From Planctomycetota bacterium (GTDB taxonomy: Bacteria > Planctomycetota > UBA1135): DNA of 47,200 nucleotides. Location: positions 1 to 47,200 of the forward strand of contig JASMKM010000070.1 of the NCBI GenBank assembly GCA_030749235.1. The letters run 5' to 3'. Below are positions 24,869 to 32,602 of this stretch, one piece after another. How positions within the stretch are numbered: position 1 is the stretch's first letter; every line of letters starts with the position of its first letter. Made by a program: the position numbers and the translations under genes. The notes under the pieces are model-generated. The model was not told the origin of the DNA, searched no databases, and saw nothing but the letters and a program-made list of their open reading frames with translations.

Positions 24869-26623
24869 ATGGCTAGGTTCGAACTCAACGGCAACTCCGT
24901 CGCCCCTGGCATCGGAGTGGGAGCCGTATTCGTCGCACTGGCCACGTCAACAGCGAACATCCCAGTCCGTCGTATCCTGCCCGCGGAGGTCAATCACGCG
25001 TGGGAGATGTTGGATTTCGCGCGCCAGAAGGCGTTGTCTCGCCTGTTGATAATCCAAGAGGCAACTGCCCGCGAGTTGGGCTTGCAGGATGCCGCAATCT
25101 ACGCCGCCCAAGCCGCGGTGTTGCAGGATCCTGAAGCACTGCGTGAGTTGCGGTCTTGGATCCACGAGGATCTGCTCGCTCCGGAGTCCGCCATCCAAGC
25201 CTTGCTGGATAAGTTCGGCAAGCTCTTCGAGTCGCTCGAAGGTGGCGATATGAAATCCTGGGCAGCAGACTTGCGCGACCCATGGAACATGGTCTTGGGG
25301 GAACTCGGACAAGAGGACGTCGAGCATGCCAAGAGTGGCGAGTTAGGCAACCTTGTGTTGGTGGCCGAGGAACTGACGCCACTTCTGGTGGTAAGTTACC
25401 CACGCGACAAGGTCTCGGCAATCCTGTGTGCACGTGGTGGCCGGTACAGTCATGGTGCGGTCCTGGCACGAAGCTTCGGTATCCCGACCGTCACTGGCCT
25501 ACCTCAGGTCGATGAGAAGCTCCAGTCCGGTGATACTTGCATTGTGTTCGGTGATTCTGGCCAGGTCCTGGTCGGCGCCGATGATGACGAGACTGCCGCC
25601 GCCATTGCCGAAGCTTCCCATCGTGATCATGTAAGGGAAGTCATGCTGGCTGGTGCCAAGGAGGCGGGCCGCACCGCCGATGGCACCGAGGTCAAAATCC
25701 GTGTCAACATCGAGTCGCCGCGGGACTTAGACATGTTTGATATTGAAACGGTGAACGGCATCGGCTTATTCCGTACCGAGTTCGTCTACATGGAGCGCCC
25801 ATCCTTCCCGACGGCGCAAGAACAGGCTGAGATTTATGCACGCGTGCTGGAGCGATTCCCCAATAAGACTGTGGTGTTCCGCACCTTGGATGTTGGCGGG
25901 GACAAGCAGTTGCGTTACTTCAAGACGCCGAAGGAGGAGAATCCGGCCCTTGGTTGGCGGGGCATTCGCCTCAGCCTGGAATGGACAGACCTTTTCCTGA
26001 TGCAGTTGCAGGCGCTACGCGAGTGCCGCGACCTAGGCAGGGTCAATGTGATGCTGCCGATGGTCACCAACCTCGACGAGGTACGCAGGGCCAAGAAGAT
26101 GCTGCAGGCCATCGCCGGGGATAAAGAAATAGGAATCCGTTTTGGTGTAATGATCGAGGTTCCGGCCGCGGCGATGGCGCTACCGGATATTGTCAAGGAG
26201 GTCGATTTCATCTCAGTCGGGACCAACGATCTGGTCCAATATCTCTTTGCAGTGGACCGCGACAATTCCTGGGTATCGGACTTGTATCAGCCCTATCATC
26301 CAGCACATTTGCGTGTATTACGGTTCATTGCACGAACGTGCATTGCAGCGGGGAAGCCGGTCACAGTGTGTGGAGAGATGGCTGGACAGGCTGCTGGCGC
26401 CTTCTTTTTGACCGGCTGTGGCTACACCGGGCTCTCGATGTCGCCACATTTCGTTCCTGAGGTCAAAGCCCTGTTGCGCCAAGCCGAGATTGAGGCTTTA
26501 CGCAGCACTGCGGTAGCCGCTGCTAAGGCTGATACAGCCGCCGAAGCCTATGCCATTCTCGAAGAATCCGTGGGCTCTGCATGGCAAAAAGTCATCCAAA
26601 GCGTTGAAAAACACAATACTTAG
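24869..26623 (+). CDS. ptsI: PTS enzyme I (PEP-protein phosphotransferase)
   Basis: Enzyme I takes phosphate from PEP and passes it to HPr. The 584-residue product has the phosphohistidine in GGRYSHGAVLARSFGIP, the PEP-site Arg in GIGLFRTEFVYM, the metal-site Glu in VMIEVPAA, the signature VGTNDLVQYLFAVDRDN and the catalytic Cys in VCGEMAGQ. The length is normal. No HPr or enzyme II gene is near. It follows glyS by 7 bp, so they are probably co-transcribed. The role may be regulatory or use a distant HPr. Confidence 0.94.
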   Translation: MARFELNGNSVAPGIGVGAVFVALATSTANIPVRRILPAEVNHAWEMLDFARQKALSRLLIIQEATARELGLQDAAIYAAQAAVLQDPEALRELRSWIHEDLLAPESAIQALLDKFGKLFESLEGGDMKSWAADLRDPWNMVLGELGQEDVEHAKSGELGNLVLVAEELTPLLVVSYPRDKVSAILCARGGRYSHGAVLARSFGIPTVTGLPQVDEKLQSGDTCIVFGDSGQVLVGADDDETAAAIAEASHRDHVREVMLAGAKEAGRTADGTEVKIRVNIESPRDLDMFDIETVNGIGLFRTEFVYMERPSFPTAQEQAEIYARVLERFPNKTVVFRTLDVGGDKQLRYFKTPKEENPALGWRGIRLSLEWTDLFLMQLQALRECRDLGRVNVMLPMVTNLDEVRRAKKMLQAIAGDKEIGIRFGVMIEVPAAAMALPDIVKEVDFISVGTNDLVQYLFAVDRDNSWVSDLYQPYHPAHLRVLRFIARTCIAAGKPVTVCGEMAGQAAGAFFLTGCGYTGLSMSPHFVPEVKALLRQAEIEALRSTAVAAAKADTAAEAYAILEESVGSAWQKVIQSVEKHNT

Positions 26624-26635
26624 ATGGAATTTTCA

Positions 26636-26665
26636 TTGCAAGAATGGCTCAATTTATTCGATACT
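26636..26665 (+). promoter_or_regulatory. Candidate promoter of the Myb-like gene
   Basis: In an AT-rich 104-bp gap, TTGCAA (26636-26641) and GATACT (26660-26665) are separated by 18 bp. The predicted leader is about 55 nt and pyrimidine-rich (CCCCCC runs). Read-through from ptsI is also possible. Confidence 0.4.
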
Positions 26666-26727
26666 AGAAACTTCAGGTCTACCCGCTGTTTCCCCCCAAG
26701 CGTTTCCCCCTACCTCCGCTCGAATCG

Positions 26728-27459
26728 ATGACACCCAACAATGGAAAACAACAACCCGGCTCCAACGGGAAACGTAAAGGACGTTGGTCCTTTCCGGAGA
26801 TCGAAAAGTTGCGGCGGCTGTACGGCTTCAAGACTGATGTTCAAATCGCCAAGGAGTTGAACCGCACGGTACAAAGCGTGCGCCGCATGGTCGGCAAGGT
26901 CTTCGAGGGGGAACTGAAGATTGGCCCATGGACCGCCAAGGAAGTCCGTGAGTTAAAGAACTACTTGGGAGCCGCCGACGTCGATGTCATCGCCAAGATT
27001 CTGCGCCGCTCCGATATCGAAGTGGGTCGCAAGATTATGGAACTTCAAGGTGAAATCCGTGAACGACCATGGACATCGAAAGACGTCCAGCAGCTGAAGC
27101 GTTTCTATGGCACCCGCGATTCCAAGGATGTCTCGGTGATCCTCGGCCGCCCCATTGCTCGTATCGAGGCGAAGGCTGCGGAATTGTGCTTGGCCAAGGA
27201 TAAGGGCTATCAACGTCGCCGCGGTGCCGGCACACCGGTGCGCATGCCGCGCTGGCGTTCCGAGGAAATCGAGAAGCTGACGGAGCTCTATCCCGACGAG
27301 GACAACCTAGCAATCGCGACCCAGCTGAATCGTACAGTCAAGTCGGTGGTCTCCAAGGCCCATGATTTGGGATTGAAGAAGTCGGACCATCGCTTGCGGG
27401 AAATGGGTCGCGAGAATGTTCGCGCACGTTACGAAGCAGAAAAGGAAATGGAAAACTAA
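26728..27459 (+). CDS. Four-repeat Myb/SANT-like helix-turn-helix protein
   Basis: The 243-residue basic protein consists of four related ~45-residue repeats, each starting with a Trp-containing strand and followed by three helices: GRWSFPEIEKLRRLYG (W20), GPWTAKEVRELKNYLG (W68), RPWTSKDVQQLKRFYG (W115) and PRWRSEEIEKLTELYP (W176). Each repeat ends in a recognition-helix-like segment such as IAKELNRTVQSVRRMV or IATQLNRTVKSVVSKA. This is the pattern of Myb/SANT or GcrA-like DNA-binding units. Repeats 1 and 4 are most alike (both NRTV-x-SV). Repeats 3 and 4 are separated by a basic linker. It is probably a DNA-binding regulator or architectural protein; the target is unknown. Confidence 0.8.
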   Translation: MTPNNGKQQPGSNGKRKGRWSFPEIEKLRRLYGFKTDVQIAKELNRTVQSVRRMVGKVFEGELKIGPWTAKEVRELKNYLGAADVDVIAKILRRSDIEVGRKIMELQGEIRERPWTSKDVQQLKRFYGTRDSKDVSVILGRPIARIEAKAAELCLAKDKGYQRRRGAGTPVRMPRWRSEEIEKLTELYPDEDNLAIATQLNRTVKSVVSKAHDLGLKKSDHRLREMGRENVRARYEAEKEMEN

Positions 27460-27470
27460 TCCATTTCCTT
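27442..27470 (+). terminator. Perfect 10-bp hairpin spanning the stop codon
   Basis: AAGGAAATGG (27442-27451) and CCATTTCCTT (27461-27470) pair perfectly around a 9-nt loop that contains the TAA stop of the Myb-like gene. No T-tract follows. It may be a terminator-like or mRNA-stability element, or may occlude translation of the gene 17 nt downstream. Confidence 0.45.
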
Positions 27471-27487
27471 AGCTCCTCCTTACCCAC

Positions 27488-27790
27488 ATGAGCGCTCACC
27501 TCACGGCTTTGGCTCGCCAAAACGATGACATCCGATTGTCATGGTCCGACGGGCTGGAGTCAGTCCTGGAAGTGCGCGCGCTGAGGATCTCCTGCCCATG
27601 CGCCTTCTGCGTCAATGAGTTGACCGGTCAGCGCATGTTGGATCCTGACTCTGTTCCCGAGGAAATTGCCCTGAAGGACATGCAGCCGGTCGGCAACTAC
27701 GCCTATCGCTTGCTGTTCGACGATGGTCACCATACCGGCCTGTTCACGGTTGATGATCTGAGGGCTAGGTGCAAGGAGGCAGTCGTGTGA
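27488..27790 (+). CDS. DUF971 domain protein
   Basis: A 100-residue single-domain protein of the DUF971 / gamma-butyrobetaine-hydroxylase-like N-terminal family (PF06155). The signature is LRISCPCAFCVNELTG (C36, C38, C41), then DPDSVP, VGNYAYRLLFDDGHHTGLFT. In other bacteria this domain occurs fused to or next to Mrp/ApbC-type Fe-S carrier proteins, so a role in Fe-S or zinc binding is possible. Here it is in an operon with membrane proteins (GTGA overlap with the next gene). Confidence 0.88.
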   Translation: MSAHLTALARQNDDIRLSWSDGLESVLEVRALRISCPCAFCVNELTGQRMLDPDSVPEEIALKDMQPVGNYAYRLLFDDGHHTGLFTVDDLRARCKEAVV

Positions 27791-28185
27791 GCCCACTTGC
27801 AGAACTGTTCCAAGCCTGCCTGAATCCCTTCCTCGTCCCGATTGTCTTTTTTCTGCATTGGTGGGTGGTTTGGTTCACCCTCGGCCGGAATTTCTCGACC
27901 ACCTTGTACCTGGTAATCCTGGCTAGGGTGCTGAGTGTCGGTGGCGGCTATGCTCTGGTCGCTTCAGGGGCTCTAGGGGCCACAGAAACGCAGTTCGAGG
28001 GCAATTGGCTGGCTTGGATCGTGGCCATGGCCGCTGCCTGGCTGTGGTTCTGGAGGCTCGAGGCGGCGGTACTTGCGTGGGGAATGCAGCGCCGAAGAAA
28101 AAGTTGGCAGTGGAATCCATATGACTTGACCGTACTTGGAGCCGCTCATGTGGTGTACCTGATTGGTGCCGCTGTAGCCCTATGA
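27787..28185 (+). CDS. Small integral membrane protein, unknown
   Basis: The product has 132 residues, starting at GTG 27787 (4-bp overlap with the DUF971 stop). It has four hydrophobic segments: FLVPIVFFLHWWVVWF, LYLVILARVLSVGGGYALVA, WLAWIVAMAAAWLWFW and VLGAAHVVYLIGAAVAL. A basic loop (MQRRRKSWQW) marks a cytoplasmic side. No family is recognised. It overlaps the following GT-C-like gene by ATGA, so it is probably an accessory to that protein. Confidence 0.75.
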   Translation: MSPLAELFQACLNPFLVPIVFFLHWWVVWFTLGRNFSTTLYLVILARVLSVGGGYALVASGALGATETQFEGNWLAWIVAMAAAWLWFWRLEAAVLAWGMQRRRKSWQWNPYDLTVLGAAHVVYLIGAAVAL

Positions 28186-30050
28186 CCGAAGGACAACGAC
28201 TGAAGACATCCGAAGTGCTGCTGGTAGTGCTCGGATTCCTGGGACTGACTGCCTTGTACTGGTGGCCCATGTTGATGGATCCCGACCAGGTTTGGGCCGT
28301 CGGCCGCGATTTCTTTCAGAACACCTGGAACCTTTGGTGGGTGGATACCGCATACGAGAGCAACCAGGCCTATTACCAGACCGACCGCCTGTTCGCGCCG
28401 ACGGGTACCTCGTTGGCTTTCCACACCATTTCCTTCGCCAACTCTATGCCGGGCCTGCTGCTGCAGCAGGGCCTCGGCCTGAGTGTTGGCCTGACCCACA
28501 CGGTCCTGTTTCTGTCGGCCTTCGTGTTATCCGGCATCGGTGCTTGGGCCCTGGTGCGCTATTTGACGGGTGCTCCAATCGCCGCATTCGCTGCCGGCGT
28601 GTTCTTCACTTTCAATCCTTATCACACGATGATGATCACCCAGCTCAACAACGTGCAGTTTCAATGGATGCCATTGGTCCTGCTTGGATTGATGCTGATG
28701 TACGACGGCAAGGGTTGGTGGGCCGTGGCCTTCACCGCAATCATGTTGGCACTCGCAGGCTACACCGATTGGTACCAACCAATCTTCTGTGTGTTGGCCG
28801 GCGGCGTGTTGTTCTTGGTGCGCATGAAGAAGGACAAGCGTTTCCGCGACGGCAAGTTGTGGCTCCACATCATGATTATGGGAGCCATTTCTGCGGCCCT
28901 GATGGCACCGGGTGTGATCCCATTGTTCGAAACCATGAGTAGCGCCGGCGGCAAGGGGGAACTCAAGGAAGGTATCCGCTACGTCGGCGAGACCCAACTG
29001 CTCGGCATGAGCCCCAATGGCATGGCGGCGCATTTCTTTTGGCCAGCGGTAGTGGGTTGGTCCACATGTCTAATCGTCTTGTACACAATGCTTCGTGTGC
29101 GAGCTGAAGGCGTTGGCCGCTTCTGGTGGCTGTTTGTCTTTGGTTTCCTGCTCCTGCAGGGGCCGTATTTGGTAATCCTAAACAAGCACCTGGATTTCAT
29201 CCCGATGCCGATGGCGTTGTTCCAGCATATCCCGTTGCTCGACATGATTCGGGTACCGCATCGCTTCCTAATCCTGATGATTCTCGGGCTGACTGGCCTC
29301 ATCGGTTATGGCCTGCGCGAGTTCCAGATCCAACGCGGCAAGTTCGCCACCTTCCTGATCATCCCGATCATCGCGCTGGAACTACAACCGCCGCAGCCGA
29401 AGCCGGTCGCCTTGCTTGAGGCGCCTGTCTATGACCTCATGGCCGGTGATCCTGACGATTACGCAGTGCTGGAGATGCCGATCGATTACCGCGACGGCTA
29501 CGTCATGTGGTTGCAGACCAGACATGGCAAGAAGCTGCTTGCCGGCTATACCTCGCATATCCTGCCGCAGGCTCTGTCGGCCCTGCAGACCGACCTAATG
29601 CGTGCTTTGCATCCCTCTGAATCGGATACCGATGTGCTCGGCTTGCCCGAACATCTGGTGCTTAGCCTTGAGGAGCTTACGGAAGGTCAACTGGAAGAGT
29701 GGCGACGTGAACTGGTCATCGACAAGGATGTGCTCTTCGCCGTCTTCCACCGTCGCGCCGATTTTTTGGCCTCGACAGCCGGCCTGAAGCCACCGGAGAC
29801 CTCGGTACAGAAGCTGAAATTCGCCTTCACGCCATACCGCTTCAATCCGGGTGTGCGGATGGCACCGCAGTTGCGCAAGATCGCCGCCAACAAGTTTTAC
29901 GAGGACTTGGCTGAGAACTCTACCCAGGCGCGTGCCTTGATGGTGTTGATGTTTGGCGAGCCTGTACCGGAACTCGGCACCACCTCGGCGGAGGTCTGGG
30001 ACTTGCGTCCGTGGGCTGAGCGGTATGCGGCGGAGAAATCGGCCGACTAG
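28182..30050 (+). CDS. GT-C-like polytopic membrane protein (possible glycosyltransferase)
   Basis: The product has 622 residues. About eleven membrane segments occupy residues 10-420, and a soluble C-terminal domain occupies about 430-622. An acidic loop follows the first segment (VGRDFFQNTWNLWW). A later loop reads FFTFNPYHTMMITQLNNVQFQW, as in large membrane GT-C glycosyltransferases that use lipid-linked sugars (the pattern FxPYxxxHxxHxN...QWxPL). The C-terminal part contains YAVLEMPIDYRDG, often seen in that group. A catalytic Asp cannot be proved. Its context is two sulfatase-fold membrane enzymes downstream on the other strand. It converges on the first of these with a 5-bp gap. Confidence 0.7.
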   Translation: MTEGQRLKTSEVLLVVLGFLGLTALYWWPMLMDPDQVWAVGRDFFQNTWNLWWVDTAYESNQAYYQTDRLFAPTGTSLAFHTISFANSMPGLLLQQGLGLSVGLTHTVLFLSAFVLSGIGAWALVRYLTGAPIAAFAAGVFFTFNPYHTMMITQLNNVQFQWMPLVLLGLMLMYDGKGWWAVAFTAIMLALAGYTDWYQPIFCVLAGGVLFLVRMKKDKRFRDGKLWLHIMIMGAISAALMAPGVIPLFETMSSAGGKGELKEGIRYVGETQLLGMSPNGMAAHFFWPAVVGWSTCLIVLYTMLRVRAEGVGRFWWLFVFGFLLLQGPYLVILNKHLDFIPMPMALFQHIPLLDMIRVPHRFLILMILGLTGLIGYGLREFQIQRGKFATFLIIPIIALELQPPQPKPVALLEAPVYDLMAGDPDDYAVLEMPIDYRDGYVMWLQTRHGKKLLAGYTSHILPQALSALQTDLMRALHPSESDTDVLGLPEHLVLSLEELTEGQLEEWRRELVIDKDVLFAVFHRRADFLASTAGLKPPETSVQKLKFAFTPYRFNPGVRMAPQLRKIAANKFYEDLAENSTQARALMVLMFGEPVPELGTTSAEVWDLRPWAERYAAEKSAD

Positions 30051-30055
30051 TCGCC

Positions 30056-32239
30056 CTACTTCAGGCGCATGAAGGGTGGCAAGACTAGAGCAGATTCCGC
30101 TTCGGTGCCGTCACCTGAGGACTCACCGACGTAACCTAGGCTCTCCATGTCTTGCACCGTATCGTGCGTGCGGTTGGCGGACTTCAGGTTGCGCGTGAGC
30201 ACCATGTGACCGACCAACATCTCATGCAGGGTGCGGTAGGACCCGAGTTGTTGTTGTAGGCGCAGTTCGAAGCTGCGCGCGCGGCCCAGATCGGCCTCGG
30301 GGATCGGCGTGAACTCACTGCTCTGTTCGGTCGGATCTTCGGACAGACGCAAGAAAGCCTTGGATCCATCACCATAGGTGAAGAACTTCTCGTCGGCAGT
30401 GCGCAGCACATCGATGGTACGGATGTACTTGGCGAGGGGGAAGTCGAAGGGGTCAGCCAGATAGTCCTTCCATTCTGGCCAGCCGGTCAAGTAAGAAACC
30501 GGGTTTGCGTAGTGCGCCAATACCATGTCGCGTGGGGCGTTCTGTTGGTCCTGCATCACGCCAAACAGACTGACGCCTTCGAGCGACAGCAGCTTCGCAG
30601 AGGCACGCGGGATGCTGTCAGGATCCTGCGACTCAATCACGCTGAGGATGGTCGGGAAGAGGTCGACGGTCGAGGCCATCGCCTGGATGCGCTGCCCAGC
30701 TGGCAAGGCTTGTGGATAACGCATGATCAGCGGCACGTGAATCAAGGTGTCAGTCAGGGCCAGCTGATGGCCGACGCGCGTGCCAATTTCGGCAAACTCC
30801 TCACCATGGTCGGCGACGACCACGATCAAGGTGTCTTCCATTAACTCCATTTCGCGGATACCGTCGAACAAGCGGCCGAGCAGCACGTCCTGATAAAGGA
30901 TCTCAGCGTCGTACAGCGACTTGTACATGGCCTCGCGCTCCGACGTGAGCTCCAAGGTGCCCAGGATGATGTTGTGTTCATCGAGCGGATGGGCCGGCAA
31001 AGTCGGCGGCAACGTGTCCTCGAGGGCGATGCCTTCAGGCATGAAGCGTTCCCAGTAGTCCGCCGGCGGCAGATAGGGATGATGCGCCTCGTTCAGATTC
31101 ATAAACATAAAGAAGGGGCGATCTTCATCGCGCATACGACCATCCTCAAGCCAATGCAGCGCCGTATCGACCACGCGCGCACCACCCTTATCGGTATCGT
31201 TGGGATAGGTCGGATCGCCTTTGGGACCACGTCGGCCAAAACGCTTCAGGCGGCTAACGAACATGTTGTCGACCAGGCGCGGGATTGAGTAGTCGAAGTA
31301 GTTCTCGAAACCCTGGGTAAGGCCAACGTCGTAAGTCAACCAAGACTTCTCCGACACGCCGACGGTCTGGTAGCCGCGTTCGCTGAGTTCCTCGGAGAGG
31401 GTGTGGAAGTCGTAGGCGATCTTGTCCCCGATGGTGGCGCGCCCATCCGATAAGCGCGGATGTTCCCAACCGGTGCCATGGGTGGTGGCGTGCAGACCGG
31501 TAAACATCGAGGCGTGCGAAGGCAAGGTCCATGGCGCGGCCGAGAAGGCCTTTTCGAACAATATGCCTTCGGCGGCGATGGCGTCGAGATTGGGGCTGGT
31601 GGCACGGTGATAGCCGTAGGCGCCAAGGTGATCGGCACGCAAGGTGTCGAGCACGATGAATAACACGTTGGGTGCTTCAGCAGGGGTGTTCATCTGCTGT
31701 TCAACCGCCAGTTTCGCTGGCGAGATTGGACGCAGAAGGGCGCCAATGGCCAATACCGCCAAGCTGGCAAGGCCGACCACGGCAACCAGGCCGCTGCATG
31801 CACAGGACATCATCCAGCCCAGGCGCGTGCGGGCGAGGAAGTAGAGGGCAGCGTAAAGCGCGAGACAGCCGACCAATACGGCGCTGAAAATCATCAAAGC
31901 CGTCGGGCTGGTGGTTCGTGTGCTCGGTGACATCCAAGCGAATCGCGCCTCGATTACGTAGACCACCGCTAGTGCGCCAGCCAGGATCAGAATCCCGAGG
32001 TGCAGGTTGTAGTTGGCTTCACGTGCCTTCTTGGAGGACAGCCATGGCAACACTAGGGCACACAGTGCGCCAAGTACAGCGCCTAGGCCCAAGTAGCTTG
32101 GTAGCAGGCTTGCCCATAGGGTGGAATCGGTCTGGTAAGGGAAGTTACCAAAGACCATGCAGGCTTCGACGAAGCTGGCCCAACCGGCCAAACAACCACC
32201 CATGAGAGCACCCTGGAGGAGGTTCTTGGCTTTCATCAT
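30056..32239 (-). CDS. Membrane-anchored sulfatase-fold protein with Thr nucleophile (paralog 1)
   Basis: The product has 727 residues. About five membrane segments fill residues 1-170 (LMGGCLAGWASFVEACM at the start). An alkaline-phosphatase-superfamily domain follows: NVLFIVLDTLRADHLGAYGY (metal Asp198), SAAPWTLPSHASMFTGL and ADHGEEF. True sulfatases have C/S-x-P-x-R; here it is T238-L-P-S-H, so no formylglycine can form and Thr is the likely nucleophile. This fits phosphotransfer or hydrolysis of phosphate or phosphonate esters as in LtaS-type enzymes, but the substrate is unknown. The start at 32239 gives an ATGA overlap with the small upstream gene and aligns with paralog 2; ATG 32272 is less likely. 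Confidence 0.87.
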   Translation of the reverse strand: MMKAKNLLQGALMGGCLAGWASFVEACMVFGNFPYQTDSTLWASLLPSYLGLGAVLGALCALVLPWLSSKKAREANYNLHLGILILAGALAVVYVIEARFAWMSPSTRTTSPTALMIFSAVLVGCLALYAALYFLARTRLGWMMSCACSGLVAVVGLASLAVLAIGALLRPISPAKLAVEQQMNTPAEAPNVLFIVLDTLRADHLGAYGYHRATSPNLDAIAAEGILFEKAFSAAPWTLPSHASMFTGLHATTHGTGWEHPRLSDGRATIGDKIAYDFHTLSEELSERGYQTVGVSEKSWLTYDVGLTQGFENYFDYSIPRLVDNMFVSRLKRFGRRGPKGDPTYPNDTDKGGARVVDTALHWLEDGRMRDEDRPFFMFMNLNEAHHPYLPPADYWERFMPEGIALEDTLPPTLPAHPLDEHNIILGTLELTSEREAMYKSLYDAEILYQDVLLGRLFDGIREMELMEDTLIVVVADHGEEFAEIGTRVGHQLALTDTLIHVPLIMRYPQALPAGQRIQAMASTVDLFPTILSVIESQDPDSIPRASAKLLSLEGVSLFGVMQDQQNAPRDMVLAHYANPVSYLTGWPEWKDYLADPFDFPLAKYIRTIDVLRTADEKFFTYGDGSKAFLRLSEDPTEQSSEFTPIPEADLGRARSFELRLQQQLGSYRTLHEMLVGHMVLTRNLKSANRTHDTVQDMESLGYVGESSGDGTEAESALVLPPFMRLK

Positions 32240-32574
32240 GACCATGATAAATAGGCAAAGGACCCGTCGCAATCACCCCAAAAGCGCATGCCTGGGTTGG
32301 AATATTCAAGTTCGGTGAGCTTCTGCCGCAGTTGGGAAAGGACTAGGGCTTTCATCAAGCCAGCGCCTTTCAAGTCGAACCCCGATAAGGTGAGGCGATT
32401 CGGTACGACCTTGACCTTCGCGGTCAAGGTCACGGCTCCAATCATGGGGGCGCGTCCCTGCAGGACTAGCTGTTTTTGATCGAGCTCCAGACTGTTGATT
32501 TCCACACCTTTAGGCATCAAGCTTGCTAAGGCTTGTCGGAAATCGGGAAGTTCGAGGTTAATCTGGACCTGCAT
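32236..32574 (-). CDS. Small protein of unknown function
   Basis: The product has 112 residues from ATG 32574 (MQVQINLELPDFRQALASL); ATG 32580 would add two. It is strand-rich, with TLTAKVKVVPNRLTLSGFDLKG and helix MKALVLSQLRQKL, and no signal peptide or membrane segment. I do not recognise it. It precedes paralog 1 with a 4-bp overlap and is probably co-translated with it. Its -10 candidate (TACAGT, 32586-32581) is followed by ATGCAC and then ATG, the same layout as nadC and nqrM, and favours the inner ATG. Confidence 0.65.
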   Translation of the reverse strand: MQVQINLELPDFRQALASLMPKGVEINSLELDQKQLVLQGRAPMIGAVTLTAKVKVVPNRLTLSGFDLKGAGLMKALVLSQLRQKLTELEYSNPGMRFWGDCDGSFAYLSWS

Positions 32575-32579
32575 GTGCA

Positions 32580-32586
32580 TACTGTA
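32580..32586. promoter_or_regulatory. Shared bidirectional -10 region
   Basis: TACTGTA reads TACTGT on the plus strand (toward the VWA gene) and TACAGT on the minus strand (toward the small gene). The minus reading lies 6 nt before ATG 32574, giving a leaderless transcript. The plus reading predicts a leader of about 11 nt. Confidence 0.4.
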
Positions 32587-32602
32587 GGTGTACCTCTCGC
32601 AG

